DNA of 64,000 nt from Amyloporia xantha (Eukaryota > Basidiomycota > Agaricomycetes > Polyporales > Adustoporiaceae), in the NCBI GenBank assembly GCA_036971615.1, contig JAYKKR010000025.1:372001-436000 (forward strand), given 5' to 3'. How positions within the stretch are numbered: position 1 is the stretch's first letter; each line of letters opens with the position of its first letter. The notes under the pieces were generated by a model. That model searched no databases and was not told where the DNA came from. It saw only the letters and a list, made by a program, of their open reading frames with translations. Made by a program: the position numbers and the translations under genes. This document shows, piece after piece, positions 11,501-22,341 of this stretch.

Positions 11501-12639
11501 AAGATGCATGAGGTATCCTACACACAATTGAGTGTGTACGCACGAGACAAGCCCACATTTTCAATTATCACTGACAGCAAGATCACAACGTCAGAACCAT
11601 ACATGCATACGACAAGCAGTATGAACGTACTTCAGCTGAATATGACCCATCCAAGCCCACTAAGTCGTTGTCGCCGTTCTGCCTGTACCTGAGAAACAGC
11701 GAGCATAGCTCCTCTGCTCTGTGAGGACCCATGGTATTAGAGATGTAACGGCGAGCTCAAGGATGCATTGAGGAACTATTTAATATTGGTGCAGATACAT
11801 CGCGTACGAAAGGTGTGACATGTGAAGTGCGATCACCCTTTCGCTCATCACACGAGGAATTTCCTAATCGGACATGGCGCTCAGACAGATCATCGTCACT
11901 TAACGGTAGGCGCTCTCGGATTTGTTGTCTTTACCTCCAATGAAGGCCATCTCGTCATGCCGCAGTACGGTTCTGTACACCTAGGGGTTGTGGCTATTAC
12001 CATAGCAAGTACGTGTCCCAGAAAGACGTGCAAACGCGATTCTAGCGACACAAGTTGTTGAAGCAGGACGACTCAGGAGCCTATAGCTCGTTATGTCTTG
12101 AGTCTAATCTGGTGTGTTTGAACGATTTCAGCCCGCCCACCGTAGGTAGACACTTCATCTATAGGTTAAAATGTACGTGAATGAGCACGAATGCGCCCGG
12201 CTAGAACGGTAAGCGCCGCGCATTTGTCCCAGGTCTTTTCATATTGTTCGTTGGAGTATGCTGACGTTTCTGAGTAGAGTTTCTAGAGATTAATCTACTT
12301 CGGCGACGCTCGGATGTTGGGATGGGGGGGGGGGCGGCATCTCAGCCCCACAGCTTCATCGCACCGGGTCGAAGGTGTCTGGGCTGGAGTCTATTGAATC
12401 GAAGTCCCAGATGAATATAGAGATATCCAGACTTCCTCGGACGATAGGTGACCTCGTTGAGAGCTCCAATGAATTCATTTATCATTCAACATATCTTGGT
12501 TTGCTGTCTAACAGCAGTACATATTGACGACGGGTGGCTACCCGGGCCATGTGCTGCCTGCAGCATCTAGATGATTGTGTCGTCTGAGGTAGGCTGCAGG
12601 TGAGGTACATGACGGATGTCTGCATCTATCTAGACCTAC
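8521..12639. other. Gene-poor 4.1-kb stretch between the two arms of the zinc-finger array
   Basis: The left end is the upstream region of subtype C and shares short matches with the upstream region of subtype B. The rest holds only short, overlapping, unrecognised frames on both strands. There are AT-rich alternations (ATATATAT near 10305 and 10578) and an 11-base G run at 12324-12334. I see no RT, integrase or transposase motif and no clear long terminal repeats, but an old decayed element would look like this. Confidence 0.45.
12324..12334 (+). repeat. Poly(G) run of 11 bases
   Basis: Eleven consecutive G in the gene-poor spacer, followed by CGGC. Its length may be uncertain in the assembly because homopolymers are error-prone. 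Confidence 0.8.
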
Positions 12640-12870
12640 AGCATCGCCTTGTATCCGTTTGACAATATCTTCAAATATGTTGAGCGAACTGCACCTGTCA
12701 ACAGGGGAAGATACTGGTGGCTGTGGACAAAGATTGCAGAATGGAGGGTACAATGGAGGCCCAGAAGTCCGACAAGATCCTATACAATGAATATTCGACT
12801 CAATTTCGATTTTGCTTTGTCCTCTGACACAGAATCTACGAAGATGATGACGTCTTTAACAAAGGTATAG
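12640..12870 (-). repeat. Duplicated upstream segment, copy 1 (unknown gene fragment)
   Basis: This segment is similar to 17170-17345. Shared runs include GGGGAAGATACTGGTGGCT versus GAGGAAGATACCGGTGGCT and TTTGCTTTGTCCTC versus TTTCTTTGTCCTC. On the minus strand both encode similar short peptides (CNLCPQPPVSSPVD here, CNVQPLSEPPVSSSID in the other copy). In each case the segment sits a few hundred bases upstream of a zinc-finger copy, so it was probably carried along in the duplication. The product is unknown. Confidence 0.5.
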
Positions 12871-13202
12871 CCTCTCGGTCGATCTCGATCTCGCTTGTGG
12901 CGTCAAAGGTGAGCTCGATAGAGGAACGCATGGTGTTCACCACTGAGGACCATTCGACGATATCATTCTACGCAGGCGACCTGGGTGGTTACTGTGTTAA
13001 ATCTGGACGAGGGGCCAAGGCGCGCCAAGCTGAACCAATAACGCCACTGTCAGCTTAGCGCAGCGGATACGGCATTAACCACCTAGTCGTTTCCGGACAT
13101 TTTTGGAATCTCCCGTTGCATTGTTCATCCCAGGTGTGACTCCAGCTTATGACGAATTTATCGCGTTTTTGTTCCATTGTTATTCCTAGCTTTTAGTTGG
13201 AC

Positions 13203-13210
13203 TATTTAAA
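13203..13210 (+). promoter_or_regulatory. TATTTAAA, TATA-like element of subtype A'
   Basis: The element lies in an upstream region that aligns with that of B' (17571-17700), which has TATTTAA at 17686-17692. Both share CCGTTGCATTGTT and CATTGTTATTCCT 5' of the element and a CTCT(A/T)TATGATGAACA... block about 110 bp (here) or 75 bp (B') 3' of it, so subtype A' and B' copies have homologous promoters. Confidence 0.4.
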
Positions 13211-13531
13211 CGGGTGCTGCTCGCATCTCTATCTATCATCACCCCAACTTCCCCCGTCACCATCCACACTGCCGATTCATCTCGTCTCGTATCAGTTCTC
13301 TTCAACCTCTCTATGATGAACATTGCGAACGACACCGACCGTGCAACTTGCGTTCCTATTCCCACGTCAATTCTCTTCAAACCTCTCACTTCATCACATC
13401 TATCGAGAAATCAGGATGATAAGGTCAGAGGCGTCGAATTCGACGACGTCATTGAATTTGAGGGTGGCATTTCAGACTTCTCAATTAACCCTCAGTTCCC
13501 AATCTACCCCTTCCTCGAACACGTCCATGTA

Positions 13532-14686
13532 ATGGATAACACTGATTCTTTTGACGACGACTTTACCTGGGCCCTATGGGCGGCCCAGGACTCCCTCCGG
13601 GACGCCAGGTACGGTCCTCTCCTTAAGTGTCCTTCTTTCGCATGCTGAAAGACTGTGCCGCCTTGACAAGTACTTTTCCGGGTCTCACAGACCCCAGTGC
13701 GCCTATACCCGTTCCTGAAGGAGAAACTGAGTCAGTCGCAGTCTCGCTTCTGTGCACTGCATCTACTGACGCGACGTTATATCCAGCATCGCAGAAATTG
13801 TCGATGCCAGTGAGCAATCTAACAGGTTCGTCCACCATCGTTGACACGTTGCAAGAGACGGCGCTGATCTTTTTATTTTAAAGCCTGACTGAAAATACTG
13901 TGGTGGCACAGGAACCGGAGGCCACCCCTCTGGCGTTGCGGCTGGAAGGCCCGCAAGAATATCAGGTTCCTGGAGAGGGGTGATGAGGAGGAGGAGGAGC
14001 CCACAGCTGGTTGGGCCCCAACGTGGGGTCAAGAGGGGCGGATGTGAGTGGTATGGTTTTGTCGAGATTCATCACGTTACAACTTTCCTTCATAGACGTG
14101 CTGCTCGTCAGTTGACTAGCGTGCATCCTGCTTTTGTGGCGTGAGTTCTTTTCCTTATGTTTAATTTGTGTCGACTGATTTGGGCTGCTCACAGTCGTCC
14201 ACAACGATACACGCGTCCGGCCACTGTTCGTCCTCGAGCAGTGGGTCCTTCGTAAGTCCATGTTGACAGTCTCAATATCCTCTGTGATAGTCTAATGCTT
14301 CTGTCTTCAGCCACTTGGCGCATTGGCAGACGACGCCACAGGCGATAGCGACGTCGTCAGCAATCAGAGTCGAGGATATGTCACCCTCGCACCCACCGTC
14401 TCGCCCTCGCCTGCGCCCCCGACCCCATAGGCGCCCGTGGTCACGCCGTCCACATCTGTGGGTGTATCACCCTCGCCTGTAGGCGTGGTCGCTTCTTCTA
14501 GCCGTGAAGCTTCTACTCCACCGACCCCTGGACCCTCCTGTAAGCGCAAGCGGAAGGAAGACACCAGGCTCGTCAAGCATCATGGCCACGCCGCCAGAGC
14601 TGCACTGATGTTTTCCTGCTTTCACAGCCGAACCGACCTTGCAGCCGCGGCACGCAAGATTAGGTCTGCCCCATCACGTCGCGTTT
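13532..14686 (+). pseudogene. Zinc-finger subtype A', fingers lost and premature stop
   Basis: Exon 1 begins ATGGATAACACTGATTC at 13532 and ends at a GACGCCAG|GTACGG junction; further short exons can be seen at about 13700-13810 (after a TCTCACAG acceptor) and beyond. The last exon (from about 14311) aligns with the left-arm A gene: PSPAPPTP then stop, then APVVTPSTSVGVSPSP and GPSCKRKRKED. The codon that is CAG in A is TAG here (near 14428). After the KRKR patch the similarity ends at about 14562, so all four fingers are missing. The nonsense codon plus loss of the only recognisable domain make this a pseudogene. The start is uncertain because the frame is also open upstream from about 13313. 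Confidence 0.65.
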
Positions 14687-14828
14687 AGCAGGCCTGCCTG
14701 ATCATCAGTTCCTAGAGGGAGATCATGCCGTAAGTACCATAATGTTTGTTGAGGTCCATCGTGATCTCTCTTTCAACTCTCCGCACTACTATCAACACTT
14801 ACAATCCTTCTTTTTTCCCGGCACCTCG

Positions 14829-16158
14829 ATCCGACATCTACGATGTGGCTAGCACCCAAGGACTCGACTTGACTGAGTTTGTGTTTGGTTTTTTAGCCAC
14901 ATACAACGAGACCCACACGGAAGATGGCGATGGCGATGGCGATGGCGCCTCCAGTTATCAGGAAGACGTGGGTTCAACTGCGAGTCTTAGGTACTCTCCT
15001 TCCCTCCATGATGCTCAATTTACCAATTGGATTCCCCCTCTGTCATCATACACTCCTCGACCTCTGAATCTTCTGATGTTGACACTCCGTCATCTGTCTT
15101 TCATTCCAATACATTTACTAACAAGCTTCATCTTTGTCTAAGGTCATCAAACACTTCAAATTCCATGGCTGCTATTCCATCCGCCTCCATCGACTCGGAG
15201 CCGCCAACACTTACCGTCGCCATCGACTTGGCACCACCTCCGCGATGTTCAGAAGTAGAGTCTGAGTGAGCAATCGGTTCATTATTGTTCTATCCATACT
15301 GATTCTACCTTACATACAGCGGAGAACTAGAAGAGCCCGTCCAAGATGCATCGGACAGGTTAGTTCATCTATACTATACCCACAACGGTTCCATATTTCG
15401 ATATCTGTACTAATGTTGATGTCTTTTCTTAGCTGTTTATACCATGCCGCTGCGCGCCGATACCAAGAGACGTATTGCGCGGCGTTTGATTCGCATGTTG
15501 TGGTATATCCGTACGTCTATTTTTGCAGTCGCGCCGCACTATATGGTCTCATACTATGCCTCTCGGGGCGACATCCAGAACTAGCCTTCCACCTCATTCC
15601 ATTCCTTCGGGCAGAGCGACGCCGCATTCTCAGGCGTCGTCATCCAGAATAACGCTGGACACCCCACCTTCGTCTTCGGTGGACCGTGACACTTCTCTGT
15701 CCTCACCGGCAACCACTGCCTCCATCCCTGTCACTCCTTCCTCACCGGGGTCTTCTCAACTGGGAAAGCGCAAGCAGATGAAGGAGTCAGAGGCTCCAGA
15801 AGATGCCACTGACACAGGTCCAGCCACAATCCACAAGCACGACGACGACCAAGGGGACCTATATTGCCAGTGGCCACGTTGCGACTTCGCTGGCACGCCA
15901 GCGGCTGTCTGGGACCACCTGCGAGCGCAGCACCTGCCCGACCTCGTCCCGCACGTCGTGTCCAACGAAGAGCGAGACGTTAATTGCCTCTGGGGCAAGT
16001 GCCACACGCACGGGTCGGTCTCGGAGATGATGGCGCATTGGCTGGCCGCGCTGGATACCGCCCCTCCGTCGTATTCGGTGGTGACGCTGTATGCTCCCCT
16101 GCCTTGCATCTTAGCACTGTACTCCAGTTTGTTGTGTTCCAGAACCATAATTGTATAA
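14829..16158 (+). pseudogene. Zinc-finger subtype C', frameshifted and truncated
   Basis: Exons 2-5 align with subtype C, including introns: GTTAGTTCATCTATACTATA...TTTTCTTAG is almost the same in both. Exon 1 differs. It ends in EFVFGFLATYNETHTEDG...GSTASLR, which resembles exon 1 of subtype B, not C, and contains a (GATGGC)n run near 14933-14950. The last exon lacks 7 bp relative to C just after the TTTTTGCAG acceptor, which puts the zinc-finger frame out of register. Fingers one and two are readable (CQWPRC...HLRAQH, CLWGKC...H), but homology to C stops within the second finger near 16040 and the frame runs on into unrelated sequence to 16158. No in-frame ATG is obvious for exon 1. Confidence 0.65.
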
Positions 16159-17169
16159 GTACATGCCATTGACCCTCGGCACAGTATTTGACCGTTGGCT
16201 TCCGGATGAGACTGAACGTAGGATAACTCGGTCTTACGTCTAGAATTCGCTCTGCAGATTAAGCATGACGGTATGATACAGATGCGGCTCCTAGGCTCCT
16301 GGCAAGAGTATTGTTCAAAAATATGCACATGGAAGATATGCAAGAACTGTAAAAAGGTGTTCATCGCCTTACGTCGGTGATGGCTTGCATGAACTCTCCC
16401 CGATGAGCTCTGGGTAATTCCACGTATGTTCTTAGAAAGACAATGGGTCAGAACGATCAACTAGTGAAGACGCATGCAGCGCTCAAAAGGTAATTCGGGA
16501 CCTGGTGAAGTCGAATTCAAATTTACTGGACGTCGTCTGTAGCAAACAGCAGGCGCCCGCTCGTGACTGCGGGAAAGAGCGGGCTTGCCTCATAAGGAAG
16601 TGATGGCACCTTGGACCGACGATGTATTCAGTTGAGTATTCAGTTGACCGGCGTATACTACAAGCGAATGCAGTACGTTCGCCTTTGGTAGACTCTTCAT
16701 GAATAGGTGTAATGGACACAAAAAATGCGAAATATGAAAACTCTGTCGGACTGGAACTGCAGATAGTCCTCGATGAGCTGTCTATTGTAGTTGAGTCTTG
16801 GTCTTGGTCGTTCGTTGAAATAAGCTGACGTTTTCGAGCAGGTTATCTGTACGGTCTAGAAGTTGATCCACAGCGGATTCGTAAGAATGATAGCGGGTAG
16901 ATCAATTATACAATTTACCCGACAGCTGCCAATAACATGCTGGAGGCTACTCATCCGCGGGGCAGGTTAAACATTTGACTCATAGTTTTGAGCTGCGACA
17001 GCTATCGTTAAAAGACAGAGCTGCCTGTAGTACAGGAAAGTGTAAATTTCCAACGACGAAAGCCAAAGGCAGCCGGCGTCAATGGCAACGGAACATCGTG
17101 CACGCTAGGTGAGAAACATTTGATGTTTTCGTCTTGTACTGCTTTGAGGCCGTTCACCGGCATCTGCAA
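16159..17169. other. Intergenic spacer, nothing recognised
   Basis: About 1 kb between C' and the duplicated segment upstream of B'. Only short unsupported frames are present. Confidence 0.45.
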
Positions 17170-17345
17170 ATAGGTTATATGGGCCAGACCCATCAATAGA
17201 GGAAGATACCGGTGGCTCAGACAGAGGTTGGACGTTACAGTAGCCAAGGTTCTCGACGAGATACTGTACGATGGTCATTCGATTCCGTTCCGAATTTTCT
17301 TTGTCCTCCAAGGCAGAGGACTCTTGAAATGAATAACGCAGTGAA
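17170..17345 (-). repeat. Duplicated upstream segment, copy 2 (unknown gene fragment)
   Basis: Counterpart of 12640-12870. The minus-strand peptide includes CNVQPLSEPPVSSSID, and the next frame has HRYLPLLMGLAHITYLQ, matching HQYLPLLTGAVRSTYLK of copy 1. It lies about 600 bp upstream of the B' start. It may be the 3' or internal part of a lost neighbouring gene. Confidence 0.5.
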
Positions 17346-17602
17346 CAAAGCATTTTCATATTGTCGAACTGATCAGGACAACTCCTATGTCGGTCACGGC
17401 GGCAAGGGCAGACTCAATGGTGGAACGCCGAGTAATGACCACTGGCATGGAGGACTGCTCGACGGTTATCGAGCAGATCCGCATGGTCGTTATTCCAAGC
17501 TTAGGTGAGTAGTGTAGGCACGTCGTCGCCAAAGCGCATCACGCTCCAGCCTCTTATTCATGGCCAAATATGTGCGTCATCTTCCGTTGCATTGTTTTTG
17601 AC

Positions 17603-17692
17603 ACGCGTCGCCCCAGCTTTTGTCGAATGCATTATCTTGTTTTGGTGCATTGTTATTCCTGACTATTAGCGCGCATGTTGCAAGCTATTTAA
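17603..17692 (+). promoter_or_regulatory. Upstream elements of B': ACGCGT box and TATTTAA
   Basis: ACGCGT lies at 17603-17608 and a TATA-like TATTTAA at 17686-17692, about 250 bp upstream of the B' ATG. The aligned A' promoter (13081-13215) keeps the TATTTAA but not the ACGCGT. Confidence 0.4.
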
Positions 17693-17939
17693 GGGGAGCA
17701 GCTCAACGCTTTCCCATTCCTTCAATGTCCCTCGCCGTCATCCATCTTCCAAATGTACCTCTTTATGATGAACAATGCAAACAGCAAATTGCTTTGCTTT
17801 CCCCCTTCGAACGCTCTCCACAAATTTCACACATCCGCACTACAACCCGTATAAAGTCGAATCACCCTCCTCTTAACTCTCCCCGCTACAATCAACACAT
17901 ACAACTTGTCTCTTTTCTCACCACGCTTCTCCACATAAG

Positions 17940-19001
17940 ATGGCCGACGCTCATAATCTCAATGATAACAAATTCCTCATCGACTTCTTTACCAACTACA
18001 ACGACAACCACTCGGAGGCCAACATCGGGGCCAATACCTCAGAGTCTGCAGACCTTCAGGAAGAAGCTCCAACTCCGGGCCTGAGGTACCTCCTCTATTC
18101 TATTCGCTCGATATATTTACTAAATTCCCTCCCGTCATCACAAGTTGTTCCACGTCCGAGAGGGACTCTGGCGCATCTGATCCCGACACACCCGACCCCA
18201 ATACCTCAGTATCGCGTTGGTTAGTAAGAACTTCATCACTATGCTTTGACCCCTACTGTGTCGTCGATTCTTACGTCCTACATTCAGCATCAACGAACTG
18301 GTTAATGAAGAAAGGGCGCCAGAAAGCTCACCCAACACACCGCTGCTTCCTGTGAGCACAGATGTCCCTTGTGCCTTGCACAAGAGGAAGCAAGACATCG
18401 CAGACCATGACAACGAAGCAACACCTACTCTCTCGCCTGCCACAGCAGCTGAAGGCTCGAAGCAGCACGGGCCATTGTTGTGCCAGTGGCCTGGCTGCGA
18501 GTTTGAGGCATATCCTAAGCGGTTCTGGGAACACATATAAACGCTGCACCTCCTGCTCAGAGAGCGCCACATGGTCGTGCAGGACGAAGGAAGGGTCGTA
18601 GAATGCGGATGGGTAGACTGTGCGGTCAAAGGTACCATTGCAGACATGCTGCCACACTGGCAGGCAGCCCGTAAGCAGGAGGCAGTGAACAAGGCTGGTG
18701 GAGACCCGAATGGCCAGTTCTCGTGCAAGCGGCGTGCTTGCCAGGACAAGACGAGGAGAGAATACTCAGGATGAGGTTGCAGGTCTCTAGCTTTCCGAAG
18801 CGCATGGCGACTGTGCACTACAAGTCGGAAAAGCGGACGAGGCGATGCGAAATCTGCGGCAGTCAGCTTCGGAAGGAGTTGAAGCGCAACAGCGACCACT
18901 TCTGGGATTGCTTGGTGAGATTGATGAACAGGCCGTCGTTCAAGGATGAGTTCCGACGACCGCGAGCCAGGCCCATATTGCTCTGTCATGTTGGAATATA
19001 G
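17940..19001 (+). pseudogene. Zinc-finger subtype B', nonsense plus 1-bp deletion
   Basis: Exon 1 (17940-18085, MADAHNLNDNKFLIDFF) and the two following exons align with subtype B at the same splice positions. In the first finger the codon after HI is TAA at 18538-18540, where B has TAC. Downstream the frame is still open through CGWVDC...HWQAAR and CKRRAC. A one-base deletion near 18755 (AGGAGAGAATAC versus AGGAAGGGAATAC) then shifts it to a stop near 18774. The second frame carries HMATVH-like HYKSEK and CEICG...DHFWDC intact to 19001. B' thus preserves the last finger that B has lost, while B preserves the first finger that B' has lost. Confidence 0.7.
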
Positions 19002-19558
19002 GTGAGGACGGTAGACAAGATTTAGGCGAAAGGTCTAGGTGCGTATCTCTTTACACACTTATTATCATCGTCTATGTAATATTACAATCTTCAGCTATAA
19101 CTGTCAGTGATTCCTATAGCCTAACTGAAATGTGGCGTGTGACGTTTACGGCCCGTTTGCCACGAGAACTGTCTGCAAGCCATAAACTGGGATAACAGGC
19201 GAATGAAAAATGGCACAATGCTACAAATTTCAATACAGTAGATAACGTACAACGGACCATGAATAGCGTACATATTAAGAAACTTGTAGCAGGGGAAATT
19301 TCCCAATGCTACGAAATTTCCATCTTTCCACTTTTAGAATGCCAGAGACCGGTAAGATTCAAGGATTTCCAGACGTACGTCCATACCCGCCTGTATGCCG
19401 CAGCTGGTACATGAATTCGGCAACTATGCAACCTGACAGCCAGCGCACAACGACGGCATCTTCACTAAGAAATCTTTCTTGCACAAGATGTAAGAGAGGT
19501 GAACAAGACCTGGGAAAGCAAGTCTCACATGTTCCATATGAATAAGCCCGAGGAGAAC
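19002..19558. other. Intergenic region, nothing recognised
   Basis: Spacer between the pseudogene B' and the convergent end of the DUF6535 gene. It is AT-richer than its surroundings, with no supported frame. Confidence 0.4.
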
Positions 19559-22341
19559 TCAGTTTATCGGCTCCTTGATTGAATCGAATAAGTTGGCGAC
19601 GTGATCGGGACGCTGGAAAGTGCAAGTCTGTTCTGATCGTCTCGTTTTAGCCAGTGAACGGAAAGAAACGTACCGAGAGACTGATCCTCTGCCAATTAAC
19701 AGACTACACAGCTTTTCCACACGCATATGAATACTTTGGTACCCAACGTCATCATCAGGACATGATCTGGCACATCGCACGATAGCTGCGGCCACATCGC
19801 GGGTGAACAAGTTTGCTCCCGACTTTACGAGGTCAATGCATGCTCCGAGTTGGACATATACTAAGTCCCAATGCTTGTATTCGGTGATTGTGCGGGCCAG
19901 AGACTCTATCCCAGTGGGGTTGAAATACTCGACCAGAATGTCTAGCACGCCTTGAACTCCTCGCAACCATTCCTGATCGACGGAAGGCCCTGACGTTGTG
20001 GCAGAGATCTGCAATGCAGAACTTGAGATACGCAGAAAGGCCCGTGTATTGGGATCGCTGCTTATACTCTTCATGCATGAGAGCAGGTCCAAGAGCAGCA
20101 ATCGACTATCTGGTAAAATACGCGATGAATGGGTTGATGGTACGCTTAACAATATGAGGTTCACAAACCTTCAATGCGAAGGCGACGCATGATGTCCTGA
20201 TTGTGTGATAAGATGAGGTTTGCGATCGTATCGCGTACTTTAGGCGAATGACCTCCGCCTTTCAGAATTTCGATGAGACGGCGGCTATAGACTCCAGGAT
20301 CCTTGGGGTAATTTCCAATGGTCTTGTGATCATCGAGGAACTTTCGTAGAAGCTCAAGTATACGTAAGTGGTGTTCTTCCCCGTCAGCACAACGCGCCAT
20401 TGTACTGAGAGTGATCCTGTGGAACATTTCAATAGATAAGTCGCCCATGGCAATGAGACCCTCGCTATCGTTTCTGAAATGCCTGTGGGCACTTGGGGAC
20501 GTATTTTCCATCGCGAACGCGCTAGTCTGCAAGATTCGGTAGAACGCAGGAAGCGCGGCATTGAGATCGCTGTGAGCGAGGAATGACCGTATCGCTCTAC
20601 GAAGGACAATGTTGTCCGTAATCACGGCATCTGCTTCTAAAAATATTGCAAGGCGGTCGTCAAACACCTCAGCTATATAGTTAAGTAAGCAGCAGCCACT
20701 GTCTGATTGGTATAAAATACGTACATCCGAGGCCCACGCCAAAAATATGGTCACAACTGCAAATTATGGATGCAACACGATCGCGAACGGAGTACGAGTA
20801 GATCGCCATCTTGTACAGGCCAATGACACGGCAGTAGGCAGTTCTGGCAGGGTGCGTGTTCGGCATGACTGGGACCAGTTGCGAGAGATACGTCAGAATA
20901 TGCAGATGGTGCTTGACTCGATTGTCATGATGGGACGCGAAGGTCGAATCAACTCGGCAGAACATATCAATGCACATGTTACTCATCACGATGACTGCCT
21001 GAGCGTCTTGTTCATTAGACGACCATTTATATACTGGCGTAGGGGTAGAGTGATCGATTTCATGAGCCCTGTGCTGCAGAATACGATAGAATGCAGGAAG
21101 TGCCGCTTCGAGATCGCTGCATTGGAGGCAAGGCCATACGGTATCCTCGAAGAATGAGTCGTCCATAATAGCTGTATCGGCTTCCACTAGTATCATGAGT
21201 TGATCCTTGACTTCTTCGGTTTGCGCTAGTAAACGTACAGAAGCATCATCAAACTCTCTCCAGTTGGCAAGTTTCGATGAAGCCACCATGCGCTTGTGCC
21301 ACCTCCACGGGAAGGACGATGCAAGCTTCACCATGAGTTCCACTTGATGGCGAAAGTCACGGAAATGCCAATTACGAAGAGGGCCGACTACAGAGTGAAG
21401 GGGCGTATTGATCCATCGCAATAGCCGGAAACAAAACCATGAAGGTCGTGACTTGAATGGACAGTCCGGTGTTAATGCAGGAATTACCGAACTGCAGACA
21501 GTGGCTGTAAGCAAAACCGCGACGAGGACAGACACGGGGATAGCGACCGTGTCGTTTATGGACCAAAGTAGCTGTGTGAGGCCGATCAGGAAGAGAGCCA
21601 CGGAGCTTTGCAAGAGAAATGGTAGAATGTCGATGATCTCCTGGACATTCCACTTTGCAAGGCCGTGGTGGCGAAAATGCCAAACACGGACACTTTGGCG
21701 AGACATAGTTGCAGCTCTGTCTGTGTGATGATGGAGCCACTGGCTAATGGATATGCCGATGGAAGCTGCACCTAGACTAAGAACCAGCGCGGCGAACCAC
21801 AAGGTGCAGGTAGATATAGTCCATGTCGATGGTTTAGACACAGAAGTAGTCGAAGGAACGAAGGTCGGCTGTGTTGAGTTTGTAGGCCCGGTTGCAGCCA
21901 CAATAGCGTGCAACTCAGCGGATATGATCCAGAGAGCTTGTGTCGCGCTATCAGGTACCTGCGGCGGAAGTATTGTGGTGTACAATTGCACGATGAACGC
22001 GGTGAGCACTGTAGAGAAGAGACCGGCCTACAGGGAGTCTGTCAATGGTCATTTATCTCCTGTGGAATACAGTGAAGACTGCTCACAAATAAGAGCAAGT
22101 TGTTAATATCCTCTTTCCACTTTGCCACAATCGCCTCTTCGTGCTCCCAGACCTTTTCCGCGCACCGTGTCCACGGGTCGGCACGCTCCCGGCCAGTGAG
22201 GCTCTCAGGAGGAACGAATTGCTGGCCTTCCGCGTCGATCGCCACACTGGCGTGCACTTCATTTCCGCTCGAATTATGTGGAAGTCGGCGGCCCGAACTT
22301 CCTACGTCTGTGGTAGTATGAACTAGATGAGTTCCGTTCAT
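19559..22341 (-). CDS. DUF6535-type membrane protein with a duplicated C-terminal domain
   Basis: Four exons join in frame: 22341-22087, 22027-20725, 20672-20169 and 20109-19559, giving about 870 residues. The N-terminal part (WTRCAEKVWEHEEAIVAKWK, then AGLFSTVLTAFIVQLYTTIL) is the characteristic start of agaricomycete DUF6535 proteins. Four hydrophobic segments follow: LFSTVLTAFIVQLY, LWFAALVLSLGAASIGISI, ILPFLLQSSVALFLIGLTQL and VAIPVSVLVAVLLTATVC. After these lie two tandem copies of a helical domain of about 150 residues, each with an EADA/T-I-x-D motif and the shared core AALPAFYRILQ. The molecular function of the family is unknown to me. The ATG at 22341 is the first in frame; the frame is open a little further upstream without an ATG. 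Confidence 0.75.

Larger units (their letters stand above)
1..19040. repeat. Segmentally duplicated zinc-finger array with an internal inversion
   Basis: Left arm order A(+) B(-) C(-), right arm order A'(+) C'(+) B'(+). Inverting the left B-C block gives A C B, all plus, as in the right arm. Homology covers exons, introns and some promoter and 3' flanking sequence; for example CCAGGCCCA and CATAGGTG lie 3' of both B and B'. The two arms are separated by about 4-5 kb of gene-poor DNA. Confidence 0.6.

Noticed and set aside
8521..12639. Possible LTR retrotransposon in the gene-poor spacer
   Set aside because: No paired long terminal repeats, primer-binding site, RT, RNase H or integrase motif could be found by eye; kept only as unexplained sequence.
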